This document shows positions 37,827-50,417 of a DNA stretch of 64,000 nt, in pieces. This DNA comes from Hippophae tibetana. Its lineage: Eukaryota > Streptophyta > Magnoliopsida > Rosales > Elaeagnaceae. Where the stretch lies: positions 4,943,001-5,007,000 of the forward strand of contig CM072807.1 in assembly GCA_037013495.1 (NCBI GenBank), read 5' to 3'. The notes below the pieces were generated by a model. The model saw only the letters and a program-made list of their open reading frames with translations. It searched no databases and had not been told where the DNA came from. Position numbers and translations under genes: made by a program. The stretch's first letter is position 1. Every line of letters begins with the position of its first letter.

Positions 37827-39884
37827 TTAAGATCATTTTAAAATTGTAATTTGAAACAGAGATGAATGATTCTTAATATCAAACCACAAGGTGAAACACA
37901 ATACGCTGTTTCTGTTTCTTAATTCGTAGTTTTAGTTTAAAGTAATTATATACGTAAATTAAACTTGAAATTAATTACCGTATTGTGATGGTAAAAAACC
38001 ACACAGAGCTCAGCTCACACAACATTTTTGTTTCAGCTTTCTGTTGATTTGTAGTGGGAGTATTTGGATGTAGGTCTTTCGATCCTTCATCGGAGAAAAA
38101 CTTCCATGGAGACGTTCAGAATTATAGCAAATATATATATACAGTTGTGCCCCCTAGCTTTTTACCCCTTCTCCCCCTCAGTAAAGAAAGCATTACAGTT
38201 TTTATATATTTCCCCCAGAAATGAAGTATTAATTGCACATCAATATTTAAAATGAGGCTTTATCTTAATATAATTTCAAGTTTTACACTAAAAATTGACC
38301 TTGACCTAAAGTTTTACATTAAAAAATTAAAATAACATGATGAACAATATCATTTTATATTCGATACGATATTCATTTAATGTGATATTGTTTACGTGAT
38401 AGTTTTTCTTTTTTAAAAATATTAATAAAAGACGTAAAATAATAAAATATGTTTATATATCTTTAACTAAATTTTATTAAAATGTATTATTTTTTATCAA
38501 AATTAATGATATTTTTTAATCTTTTATTAATAAGTTAAAATTAAATATATTATATAAAATCAGTTAAAAAAAATTTGTATAGCTATTAATATTTAATCTT
38601 TAAAAACTTTGTAATATTAAAATTAAGAATACATTATAAAATTACAAGAAGAACAAACATAATGTTAAAAAAATAATTGTTAGGAATTAATTAATAAAAA
38701 GAATATTTTATTTTTGTAAAAGAATATATTTTTAGTGTGATATTTAATATTGTAAGTTGGAGATGAAAAAAAAAGGATAAAATTAACAAAAAATGCTTTC
38801 TAACTATCATAAAAGTTGCAAAAATATTATATAATTTTATCGAGTAATAAAAATAATACTCAAGTATATTTAGTGATATAAATCCACCACTAAAACTCTT
38901 ATTATTAATACAAATCTATTATCAAATTTTTTATTAGTGTTACAAATCTAACTCTAAATTTCTTATTAGTTGTATAAACCTACCACCAAAAATTATAATA
39001 TAGGAATATATTTGTATAATTAGTTATATTTAAATGATATTTTTATTATTATAAAGTTTAAATTTTTTATTTATGTAATTTTCAATAAAGTTTTAAGTTA
39101 ATTGTTGTTGACAATAAAATAGTTAAAAATTCATTTGTTATAATCACAAATTCTTAAGAATATAAACAGGTGAAATAAGACATGTTTAACAAAAACTAAA
39201 ATAAAAAATGATAAGTATAAATACATATATCATTGAGTAATGATTACCCAAGTTTTAAAAATTGAATTTTAACATCTTTTTAATTTAAAATTATTCAAAA
39301 ACATGAAATTTTTAACAAAAAAAATATTTATAAATTAAAAATAATAATATGTTATGTGTATTTAATATATTTGATTTGATTTTTTTCATAAATATTAAAC
39401 TATAATTTGTTTTATCTATTCTATATATAAAAATATAAATTTATAATTTCGAATATTAAAATAAGAATACTTCCGCCATAACAAACAAACTAAACTTAAA
39501 ATTTTAAATAAAATATTAACCACAATTATCCAAACCACTCCTTGAACCTCTAAACTGACACATAAGCACCCAATTATCTTAAGATAAAAGGTTATAGTCT
39601 TATTTTATTGAATAATTTCTCTTCTTACGAGTATTATGAGTTGTGATTTACCATTTCTTATTATTTTATTATAAATAGTTGTATTTTTTAATTAAATATT
39701 TGCATTAATTTACTTTTTTTTATTATCAAAAAGTCACATTAATTGTCACTCTAAAAAAATGAATAATAACTGGCCTCCCTTCGATCTCTTTGGTTGGGTA
39801 CTTGTAACTGTTGTAAATATTGAGATGAGATTGAGGGTTCGAGAGCTGATACGTACAGGGGATAAAGACAATCCATGCTTTTTT
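36280..39884. other. AT-rich intergenic DNA with a (TTC)n microsatellite
   Basis: No gene recognised. A (TTC)n run of about 10 units lies at 37797-37827. The stretch 37680-38260 is slightly less AT-rich and could be transcribed, but no conserved RNA or protein was identified in it. Confidence 0.5.
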
Positions 39885-41255
39885 CAATATTATAAGTAAG
39901 TTTTCCCAAAAAAAAAAAAACTAAAATAATACAAATTCAATGCAAATAGATTTTACTTTCTCTTTTAATAGCAAAGAATCATAAAAAATTAACAATTTTC
40001 TATGTTATTAAATATATAAATTGATATTTATTGATTTTTTTTTTGTATAAAAATATCCATAGACGAGACCTAAATTTTTTTGTTTAATATTAATTAACTA
40101 ATATCTTTATTCAAAATCTATTAATTAAGTATAAATTTTTAAATTTATTCTAAGAAAATATTAAATCATTTAATCATAGTTTTAAGCGGAGTCAATTAAT
40201 TTGACTTTATTCAAGATATCCAAATTAAACCTAAAAATTGATTTATCAGAATACTAATTAACTTTCAAATTTTAAAACCATGACCGAAAATATGTCGTCA
40301 AAACATTTTCAAATAATTTTTTTTATAATTTTTTTTTGAAATATAGTTTTACTTTAACTACCATGCGATTGTATCAATAAATAAAAAAAATATTACTCTA
40401 AATCAGACTGAATAATTAAATCTTATAATCTAATTTTCAGGTTGAAGTTTGTAATGAAAAATAATATACTTCTCTCTAACATTCTTAATATAAAATCTTG
40501 AATAAAAACAAAATCAATTTATTTTATAAAAATATTTTACTTATTTGATATTTCACAAGCATAACAATAATATTATAAGTAAGTTTTCCCAAAAAAAAAA
40601 ACTAAAATAATACAAATTCAATGCAAATAGATTTTCCTTTCTCTTTTAATAGCACAGAATCATAAAAAATTAACAATTTTTTATGTTATTAAATATATAA
40701 ATTGATATTTATTGATTTTTTTGTATGAAAATGTACGTAGACGAGACCTAAATTCGTTTGTTTAATATTAATTAACTAATATCTTTAGTCATGATCTATT
40801 AATTAATTAAGTATACAATTTTAACTTTATTCTAAGAAAATATTAAATCATTTAATCATAGTTTTAGGCAGAGTCAATTAATTTGATTTTATTCAAGATA
40901 TCCAAATTAAACCTAAAAATTGAATTATCTGAATACTAATTAACTTTCAAATTTTAAAACCATGACCGAAAATATGTCGTCAATACATTTTCAAATAATA
41001 TTTTTTAAAAAAAACTTTTGAAATATAGTTTTACTTTAACTACCATGCGGTTGTATCAATAAATAAAAAAACACTACTCTAAATGAGACCGGATAATTAA
41101 ATCTTATAATCTAATTTTCAGGTTAAAGTTTGTAATGAAAAATAATATATTTCTCTCTAACATTCGTAATATAAAATCTTGAATAAAAACAAAATCAAAT
41201 TATTTTATAAAAATATTTTACTTATTTGATATTTCGCAAGCATAACAACATTATT
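39885..41255. repeat. Large direct tandem duplication, unit about 680 bp
   Basis: The first copy starts aatattataagtaagttttc at about 39886 and the second at about 40571. Both then run in parallel through caaattcaatgcaaatagat, agacgagacctaaatt, accatgaccgaaaatatgtc, and finally atttgatatttc(a/g)caagc. They differ by scattered substitutions and short A/T-run length changes. The unit has no open frame. Confidence 0.9.
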
Positions 41256-42251
41256 ATTATATCATATTTACAAACAACCAGTCATATTAAATTCAATCAC
41301 AGATAAATTAAACATAACATATAAGAATAAAACATAAAAAATAACTATAAAGAATTCATTTTAAAATTATACATCAAAAAAATCTTTATAGAACTTTGAT
41401 GCTAATTATGTTGCTGGAAAACCTCCAAATGGATTTGCATTTTTATTTAGTGAATCAAAAACTAAAAATCTATAAAAACATAACTAGTTCTTCTAAAAAA
41501 AAAATAACTTTAAAACTAAAAAACTAAAAACTAGAGAGAGAAAAAAGATTTTAAGGGATGATTTTTACAATAGGGAAAATGTACTTTTATAGATGAGGAA
41601 AAGGCTAAAAAAGGTGAAAAAATATCTCAAAAATTGATTTTGAACACGTTTAGAAAGGCTAACACGCGTGTGGGGGCAAGATTAGTGGCAGACGGGCATT
41701 GGCATGCGCGAGACAAGGGTAGGAATGTGATAGCACGCGCGGGACTTGACACGAACGTTTGTTGGGCATGTGCTGGGTGCACAAGTGACTTGACACTTTT
41801 GTCCATTTTTTCATTTTTGCATTGTTTTTACTTTTCCTCATTTTTTTCTGAAGATGTTTGTGATGTACGTATTGCTTCCAATATTTTTCTTCGAGTTTTT
41901 AAATTATGTTTTTGAACGAAAATACCTAAAAAACAATAAAAATAGATGTGATTCCGAAAAAGACACATTTATATAAAAATATGATAAAATTATACAAATA
42001 TAAATCTATTTAATCAATTAAAATATATTAAATACTGATAATTTTATAGCTTTTTAAGCACTCATCGTGCTATATAGGACCATTTTTCTATATAACTTAT
42101 CACCTTGTATCATGTATTGTATAGCCTTTGACTTTATTTATTTATTTTGTTTTTATCGTTTTCTTATCTAAAGGTACACTCCCTTCTTTAAGGAAACCAA
42201 GGTGTAGTGTAAATCATGGAATAACGACCTTAGCAAAAATGGTTACTATGA
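41256..42251. other. Intergenic, with a GC-richer pocket at 41640-41800
   Basis: The pocket contains cacgcgtgtgggggc and gcatgcgcgagac and yields a 93-codon open frame (41634-41915) of unknown content. The composition is unlike the flanks and may be the LTR or untranslated part of a retroelement, perhaps related to the gypsy fragment next to it. No terminal repeat was found. Confidence 0.35.
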
Positions 42252-44560
42252 TTATATTAGTGCATCTTTATGTACAATAGCTAGAGTGGCTAAGGTATTA
42301 GCATGATTATTCTCAATTTTTAGTATCTTCTTAATCTCAAAGTTAGCAAAATTTGAACATTTTTTTAATTGTTCTACATACCTTCGTATTTTACTATCTT
42401 TGGCTTCAAATATGCTTATATATTGATGACTATTGATATGTAGTACAATATTATTTGCTCTAAGCTTCTTCGAGATCATGACTCCAAAGATTAGTGCTTC
42501 ATATTCTATGACATTGTTAGTTACTTGAAAGTCCATCCTTACAAAGTATTCGAAGCAGTTTCCATCATGATCCGGTATAACAACCCCAAACTCTACTCTT
42601 TTGAAATTATAAGCACTATCCACAAATACCTATCATATTTGGGCTTTCTTTACTTACATATTACACACCTTTATTATGCTTTCATTATCAACCCCATCAA
42701 GTGAGTTCTAAATTTGGCGATAAAATCTACGAAGGCTTGGGCTTTTACAAAAGATATGGGCATAAACTTGATATAATATTCTCCTAACTTAATTGTGATG
42801 TATTCCAACCTCTCTACAACCTCTGGTTTCTTTAGCACATTTTTCATAGGATGTGAAGTGAGTACTACTACTATATATGAGCCAAAGTAACATCGTAACT
42901 TTTGTGCTACCATTTTAAGGTGAAAGCTAGCTTATCAATTGTTAAGTATCTACCCCGAACTTTGGTTAGGATCTAAATAATGTAGTAAATAAGGTTTTGG
43001 ACTTTATTTCTTTCCACGAGAAGTATGGTGCTTAATGTTTGGAGAATGACAACTAATTATAAATATAATGTCTCTCCTGGGGTCATGACCAAGATAAGAG
43101 GAATATCTAAATATTATTTTATCCTTTGGAAAACTATACTGTAGTCCTCATTTTAGAAAATTGATGTGTACTTTCTTAACAACTTAAAGAATGGTAGACA
43201 TTTTTTTTATACATTTAGAAATAAACTTGTTTAGGGCCACAATTTTTCCATTCAATTGTCAGATTCCTTTCAAGTTGTTGAGTAGCTTCATATTTACTAG
43301 GGCTTGGATCTTATCTGGATTTGCTTTAATCCCACTGGCCGAGATAAGATATCCAAGAACTTCCTTAAAGTAATGCCAAAAACACACTTTTTGGGATTAA
43401 TTTCCATTCTATACTTCCTGATGACCCTAAACACTTTTTTTAGATCTTCAATATGGTACACAAGTTGTACATATTTAATCATCATATCATCTGTGTATGC
43501 TTCCATATTTTTCACCAACTAATCTTTGAAAATTTTGTTGACCAAACGATAATAAGTAGCTTCAGCATTCTTCAACCCAAAAGACATTTGGGTGTAACAT
43601 AAAGTATCTTCTTTAGTGATGAAAGATGTTTTATCCTTCTTCTCTGGATGCATTCTAATTTGATGATGATTGGAATAAGTATCAAGAAAACTCATTAAAC
43701 TAAATTCGACAGTGACATCAACCAACTGAACCAATACTTGGTAAGGGAAAACAATATTTTGAAAAGGCACTTTTTAAATGAGTGAAGGCCACACACATTT
43801 GAGGTAACCCACATGTTTTCTTTACCAACCCCACATTAGATTGTCAAAGGCTATCTTTGTTTCTTTAAGTGTAGCCACCTGAGTTTTGATCACCTTAATA
43901 TTTTTCTTTGGAAATTTTCTTTTCTTATGTTGAATGATTTTGACCTTGGAGTCAACATTTAATTTATACGTTATAATTATGGGTCAATACCAAGCATATC
44001 TCCAAGTTTTCATGCAAAAACTTTAGTGTTAGACCTCAAGAAATATAACACATGTTTCCCAAATTATGTTGTTAAGTTAGTGCTCATTCTCGAGGAGTGG
44101 TCTTTTCCTTCATGGCCAATTTATATGGCTTCAACTTCCTCTTAATCGACCGAGCCAACTAAACATCCTTTGCTTGGGTGTTGCTATGATGACACACTCT
44201 GTTGTTTCTACCTTGAGGCTACTTTTTTCATAATATCATTGTAACAATTTCTAGCTTTTTTTAGTCACACCTTATTTCATTTATACATTTCTCGATCGGG
44301 CACTTAATGACTTGATGATAAGTTGACAGAACTTCTTTCAATTTATATATCTAAAGTCTCCCCAAAATTATGTTATAATAAGCTCAGACATCAATTATTA
44401 CAAAATTTGTCATAATAATATATTTGGTTACCATAATTGGTAGTACCACTATTCCTATAGCATATGTGACACTCTTATTGAATCCTACCAAGGTATCTCC
44501 ATCTTGATAATATCGAAATCTTTTACTTCTAATGCTTGCATAGTTGTAAGGAAACTACTC
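42252..44560 (-). mobile_element. Ty3/gypsy pol fragment, Tat-like lineage with dual RNase H
   Basis: In minus-strand order: protease region (about 44500-44250: LVGFNKSVTYAIG, YYNIILGRL, KEVLSTYHQVIKCP); reverse transcriptase (43770-43300: SFLDTYSNHHQIRMHPEK, FGLKNAEATYYRLVN, AYTDDMMIK, RKYRMEINPKKCVFG); first RNase H end and linker (42913-42674: AQKLRCYFG, VLTSHPMKNVLKKPE); second, archaeal-type RNase H (42623-42252: DGNCFEYFVRMDF, NNVIEYEALIFGVM, ENNHANTLATLA). A second RNase H is typical of the Tat clade (family knowledge). Frames are broken by stops and shifts, the integrase and both LTRs are missing, and the catalytic RT box reads TDDM instead of VDDM. It is a dead fragment truncated at the RNase H end. 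Confidence 0.85.
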
Positions 44561-44897
44561 TAAACGTAATCACATTGTAACACCGAGCATATGATCAAAC
44601 CTCTAATGCTTCGGATGTTAATGATGCTTTGAGAATCTAGCTCCAAGGCGTAAACATATCCCAAAATTCGAGCATTATAAAAATTAATCAGTAGGTCATA
44701 TCTTATGCTAAAATATTAGCAATAATTAATCATTAATTATGTTTATTAAAAAAAAGTATGAAAGAAAAATAAAGAATTTTTTTTAAAAATTTTGCAATGT
44801 TGAACGTGATTAATAAATTAGATATTAAATTAAAATCCTTTCATCGCATAAATAAAAAAGGTACCAGTTAGTAAATACGTATATTACCTATCCCATA

Positions 44898-44909
44898 ATG
44901 AAAGTATGA
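44898..44909 (+). promoter_or_regulatory. Minimal upstream ORF overlapping the hydrolase start codon
   Basis: ATG-AAA-GTA-TGA begins 8 bp before the ATG of the long frame, and its stop overlaps that ATG. If the transcript starts upstream, scanning ribosomes would meet this three-codon frame first. Whether it matters depends on the transcription start, which is unknown. Confidence 0.35.
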
Positions 44910-47900
44910 AACTTTTCAGCAACATCCTTCACCTTCCACAGTTTACTTTCCCAAAACTAGCACCAAGCAGCCACGTGCGACCTCGCTTTCCCCACACGTT
45001 TGTTCACCAAGGTCCGTCTTTGCAATCCAATCCGCCAAAACTGCCTTCCTATAAGTACCAGTCGAGCTCCTTAACCAATTCGATTACTGACAAATATACG
45101 GTCGAAATGGAGGAAGTTATTCACACCGAGAAGCTTCGTGATGAGTTCTTTGAAGTTCTACGTAGTAAACGATCTGCCGAAGGTGAATAATTCAGAGCTC
45201 GAAATTTTAAAATCTCTTAGTTAAATGTTTTTCTTTTGGTAATATTTTAGTCAATTTTGTTTGTTTGCTGAGAAAGTATGACGTTTTGCGTAGTTAGGAT
45301 ATGATTGTTCTCTATGTAAGTTAACTGATTTAGCTGGAGGCTAAAGATTAACACATAGGGAATATAGATCGACTATCGAGTATATTGAGCTACCTTACGT
45401 ACTGAGAGTGATGATTTCACATCTATTATTCTAGGCTAAACAACTTTAATTTACACAAATTTTGGTTCATTTTACACGAAGTTACTTGTAATTCTTTACT
45501 GAACACGAAGTATCAAACTTTTATCCTATTATTTTTTTGTGATTAAGTTCTAACACATCAGTTAATTAGTGTTAACTAACTAACATAGAAAAACTTAATT
45601 AGTTGTGGAGTCAGAATTTAATCACAAAAAATGACTTAATATGTAAACATAATAAAAGTCAATTAGTTGATATAGAAAAATTTAATTAGTGTTAATTAGT
45701 TGACGTTTCAGAATTTAATAACAAAAAATGACTTGTGTAAACATGATGAGAGTCCTAATAACTTTGTGTGGGAAATAAAAAAGGTTTAAGTAATTTTGTG
45801 TAAAATGGCCAAAGTTTGGGTAAATCGAAAGTTATGTATACATTATTCTATTAAGTATCCAGTAGAGTCCAGATTCGATAATTAGCTTACTGATTTGAAT
45901 CACTGTCACAGCTTTGGTTATGCTTGTTAGAAGTAGAACATAGCAGTGTGTTTGCTAATTGCTATTAAGAAAATGCGAAAACTTTGAGGATTGCTTTGGA
46001 TCTATTATAGGTTATTAAGTGGAGTTATAATTTATTACAATATTATATTCATGACCAATAGGGTTAATTTCTGAATGTAATTTTCACGATTTGTTTTAGT
46101 TCCTCTATCTGTTTTGCCTGCCAAACCAGTGGTAGATCCTCTGTATCAAGATGCTTCACCACCTAGCTTTAGTGAGGTTCGAATCCTTTTTATTATGCAC
46201 ACAATTGTATATGAACTTTTTTTTAACTTATATTCATCTCATTGATTTGTGCTGGGGTTGCTGGATTGTTTGGTAGGCAATGGAGTCTTGTCCAAGGGAA
46301 AATGTTGAGAATTTGAAAGAGGTACTACAAGAGGAAAACTTATATTTGGTTACCGAGGTAATTGGGCCCTTGTTTTCTTTGTTATTATTGATTAGTTATT
46401 ATATCAACAAATTTTGCATCCGATGCTTTTTGAAATTCTATGTGATTCCTGTTAATTTCTTCATCTATGTCATTTATAGAGCTTTGAGGCCATGGTTTTG
46501 TTATTTGTATTAATTGTTATGCAAAATAGCTGCAGACTGTGTATTTGTTATATTTTGAGTTGTGACGAAATAAATTTGGAATTGAAATATCTATAATTGA
46601 TTATAATCATGCTGTTTTCATCCAAATACACCTCATTTTTTGACTTTGAGAAAGGAAAAGCGAATCCTTACTTTGTAATGGCAAATAATAGGCAGGAGAG
46701 CAAGGGTGCTTGCCTGTACTGATTATCTACAAGAAGGAAAATGATAACCAAAAAAGGCCTGCTGTTGTTTTTCTGCATAGTACGCACAAGTGCAAAGAGT
46801 GGTTAAGGCCTTTGCTTGAGGTAGGAATTTTCTGTATTAAATCATTGAAGTGGCCTCCAGAGTTTTATGTTGTTTTATTCTCTTTTTCCAGTTTTAATAT
46901 GAAAAAATGCAGGGTTACCATATTTCTTATGCTCTCTCAGGCATATGCTTCAAGGGGATATATAACCATAGCTGTTGATAGCCGCTACCATGGTGAACGT
47001 GCTAAGAATAAAACGACCTACAGAGATGTATGTATTCTATAAATTTACAATAACTTGATTGTACTTCTTTCTAATTGAATCACTGTATGAATGTTGATGT
47101 TAACAATCCTAGGCTCACTGGGTTTTTGATTTAATTACAGGCTCTTATATCATCATGGAAAAAGGGTGATACAATGCCATTCATATTTGATACGGTAATT
47201 TTATCTTTCTTGCTGTGAATCAGTCAATCAGATAGCTGGTGCTCAACTTATCTATAGGATTATGATAGAGTTCAGTTTTCAGTTATTGATATTGTGGTAG
47301 GTTTGGTTTCTGATTGCAGGTCTGGGACTTGATTAAACTGGCTGATTATCTAACGCAGAGGGAGGATATAGATGCCTCTAGAATAGGAATCACTGGTGAA
47401 TCACTTGGAGGTTTGTCGTTTAATATTTGGTTGTATCACAACATCAAATTAAAAACTACTCTCCGTGATGTAGCTTCATATAAGTTTTACTTCTCCCTTT
47501 TCTTATCAACGGAGTGCAGGAATGCATGCATGGTTCGCCGCTTTTGCTGCCCCTAGCTATTCAGTTGTAGCACCTATAATTGGTGTTCAGGTTGTTGTCT
47601 AAATCTAATTAATTGTATAATTATTGTGTCTGTTAATTTGCTGAATTTTACGAAATATATGCAGGGTTTTAGGTGGGCCATAGATAATGATAAGTGGCAG
47701 GGTCGAGTTGATAGTATAAAGCCAGTTTTTGAAGGTAACAAAAATAACAAATGTATTCGAACAAAGTAGTAGATGCCTTCGTGTCCAATGTAGCTTTTCT
47801 TCCTGATACGTCCATCGTGGATCATGCATATAATTAAGCTGTTTGGAGTCAGAAGCTCTTAATTCTTATCCTAAACTGCTGTTAAGTGATTCATATCTGA

Positions 47901-48886
47901 TTACAAGGAAAAGATGTCATCTTCAAAATAATAATCTTACCGTATTTAAGCCAAAAAGCAAACTTTCATCTTCAACTGGTGACAGCTTGTTACATACTTG
48001 CATAAGGTTCCATATAAGTTGTTTCTCTGATCCATGTTTTCTTGACTGCAGAAGCACGGATTGATTTGGGGAAGGCTGTAATTGACAAAGAAGTGGTCCA
48101 GAAGGTCAGTAACATCTTTACTTTCTAGTTTCTAGGCAGTCTACACCCTTCAAGTGCAATTACCATCTCATTAAATAGGGATCCTGTGATTGGAACTTGT
48201 TATGTTTTCCTTTTTGAAAAATATTAGTTTACACCCCAATGCAACCCAAATCCTGTGTCAATTCAGCATGTGAGTAACGTCTAGTCATCAAGCTTGTGCA
48301 GGTGTGGGACAGGATTGCTCCTGGTCTAGCCTCACATTTTGATTCACCTTACACAATTCCAGCTATTGCCACACGTCCTCTGCTGATTCTTAACGGTAAA
48401 TTTTTCTGCACTTAAAGCCATCAATGTTATACACAAGCAATCTCTATGCTAAATTGATTATTGTACCACAAACTTGTGTGTGTGGTTTTCCTTTGTTTAC
48501 ATGGAATTTCGCTTTGATAGCAACTGATGACTCATATTGAACTGAATCAATACATGGGTCTGAAACAGGTGCTGGAGATCCTCGATGTCCACTTGTTGGT
48601 CTAGAGGTTCCCCAGTCAAGGGCATTGAAGGCTTACAAGGATGCACACTGCTCGGATCATTTTAGCGTATGGACTTGAACCTTCTGTCTTGTTTTCTTGC
48701 TTCAACATACCGTCTTCTTTTCCTCTTGGACTTTCATTGGCTTAGTTATCATTTTTCATGTATATATGTATGCATGTGTGTGTGTGTGACATGCAGTTGG
48801 TTGCACAGCCAGAAATCGGCCACCAAATGACATCATTGATGGTAAAAGAAGCTAGCAACTGGTTCGACAAGTTTCTTAAGCATTAA
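44906..48886 (+). CDS. Alpha/beta-hydrolase-fold protein, probably plastid-targeted
   Basis: Thirteen exons: 44906-45182, 46100-46176, 46277-46357, 46692-46820, 46941-47027, 47141-47194, 47320-47410, 47520-47590, 47665-47734, 48052-48104, 48302-48395, 48569-48666 and 48797-48886. All have GT-AG borders, phases close, and the product is 423 residues. The first about 60 residues are Ser/Pro/Lys-rich and look like a transit peptide. An internal Met at the sequence MEEVIHTEKLRDEFFEVLR could be an alternative, cytosolic start. The hydrolase core follows: RPAVVFLHST, GYITIAVDSRYHGER, DLIKLADYLTQREDID, then the nucleophile elbow GITGESLGG (Ser263). The likely acid is Asp365 in GAGDPRCP and the base His403 in EIGHQM, so the triad is complete. 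Similar dienelactone-hydrolase-like proteins are common in plants, but the substrate is not known. An inverted-repeat MITE sits in intron 1. Confidence 0.9.
45439..45836. mobile_element. MITE with long terminal inverted repeats in hydrolase intron 1
   Basis: The left end (caactttaatttacacaaat then ttggttcattttacacgaagt) pairs with the reverse complement of the right end (cataactttcgatttacc then aaactttggccattttacac) over roughly 45 bp with few mismatches. The interior repeats taattagtgttaa in several places. No target duplication was fixed. The long inverted ends would suit a Mutator-type MITE, but superfamily is not proven. Confidence 0.6.
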
Positions 48887-49327
48887 GACTCAATAACCTT
48901 TTGGATTGTTATTTACAGAAGGACCCAAGTTCATCTACTTATGCTGTATTTTCTTAACGAGTTATAGCCTATGTCCCAATAACAGTAAATAAGATGGTGT
49001 GTACTCTAGTTCAACTATTTTTACGAAGACCACCATTATCATTTTGACATCATCTCTCTTTACACAATTTAAGCAGCAGGCAGCTCCGAAACAAAATACT
49101 AGAATGCTTAGCAAACAAAAACTAATAAAAATGTAAAATATAGTTTGTCACATTGAAGATCGACAGTAAATCAATGAAATTAACGTGAAGGCAATCAGAT
49201 ACCAAAACTAAACTAAATTATACGGTCACACTTTACATATACAATTAGAACATGAGGCTTTCATTATCCAGGCTCACAAATTGGGAAGGTTGTCTAACAC
49301 AAGTAACAAAATGCATCACTTCAGGTT
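48887..49327. other. 3' flank of the hydrolase gene
   Basis: Short spacer holding the hydrolase 3' untranslated region and the sequence just downstream of the PEX4 remnant stop codon. The two converge here. Nothing else was recognised. Confidence 0.5.
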
Positions 49328-49594
49328 TCAACCTTTCTTAGGCATGGCTGCAAGTCTAGTGTACATTCTTGCCATTGACTGGTAACCTCTTGTATCGCCC
49401 GACCGCAAAAGGTTACCTGCATATACATAGTAAGTGAATGGTAACAAATTTATAAAAGGATAATGAAAGTTTTAATCACCGAATAGAATGTGAATTTTTT
49501 TTTGGTAGGGTAACAGCACAAGCACTTTAGTTATATTAAGAAGAATCTCAATTAGTACTAGTTTTTATGAATTTGAGGCACTTACAAGTTAGGT

Positions 49595-50036
49595 TCTAGG
49601 TTCGAAGCTGGGGAAGGACGAAAGAAATGCGTCGTGCTCAATTGGAGGTGGAGTCCACATAACCCCTTACTGTATAAAAGTTACAAACCCACACATATAA
49701 CCCTTATAAAAAAGGTGTCATTTTAATGTTAGGATATACTTGTGGGTCTTGTACTCTGCTGTGGGAGGGTCCTTGGACTCCATCTCTAATCTGATGTACG
49801 TTAACGAGTTCCTTTCGCTTTCTCTAAGCCTCGAACTTATGACCTAGTCCTTAAGTATCTCAGGTTCATAAAAGTTGATAAAAGTTGGTACCAACTGAGG
49901 CGCGACTAAGTTTTAGGTTCGAGGCTTAAGGAAGGCGAAAATAACTCATTAACGTACCTCGAATTGGAAATGGAGTCCAAGAACCTTCCCACGGTAGAAT
50001 ACGAGGCCCACAAATATATCCTAACATTAAGTTTAA
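49595..50036. repeat. Cluster of three tRNA-derived (SINE-like) units, two in inverted orientation
   Basis: Units of about 130 bp contain a box-B-like ggttcgaggct or ggttcgaagct and share gaatt/caattggaaatggagtcca and tgggaaggttc/cccacaaatatatcctaac motifs. One plus-strand unit lies at about 49595-49690, one in reverse at about 49726-49862, and one plus-strand unit at about 49890-50036. The last is preceded by a box-A-like ggtaccaactgaggcgcgac. The reverse and last units form a large hairpin-capable inverted repeat. Confidence 0.6.
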
Positions 50037-50417
50037 TCTCTTTGTTATTTTTGTAACAATTTAGTCTTTTTGTTTCGAATACCAGTACAAATAACCAACT
50101 TTTTCATTTTATTTTTTATCATTTTTTCAATTATTATTGTGATATCAATTTCATAAATTATCTTTAACAATAGACAATAATGACTAAAAATTTGATTTAA
50201 AAAATAAAAATAAGTTATAAAATTTTATCGATTATCTGTTTTTTCACTTTTTGATAACAACAAGACTAAATTATTACAAAAAATAACAAAATGACTAAAT
50301 TATTCTGATAGAGACATAATTAAAGAACCTTGGATGCATTTCTAGGCAAGTAAGAAATAAAAGTTTAGAGGATTATTCTGGTAACATTGTTTAATAATTA
50401 ACTAAAATGGTTTTAAG

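Noticed and set aside
39780..39860. tRNA-like T-loop motif gggttcgagag
   Set aside because: No cloverleaf could be drawn around it; it is likely a worn tRNA-derived repeat, too weak to report.
41634..41915. 93-codon open frame in a GC-richer pocket
   Set aside because: The translation has no known motifs and the pocket more likely belongs to repeat DNA.
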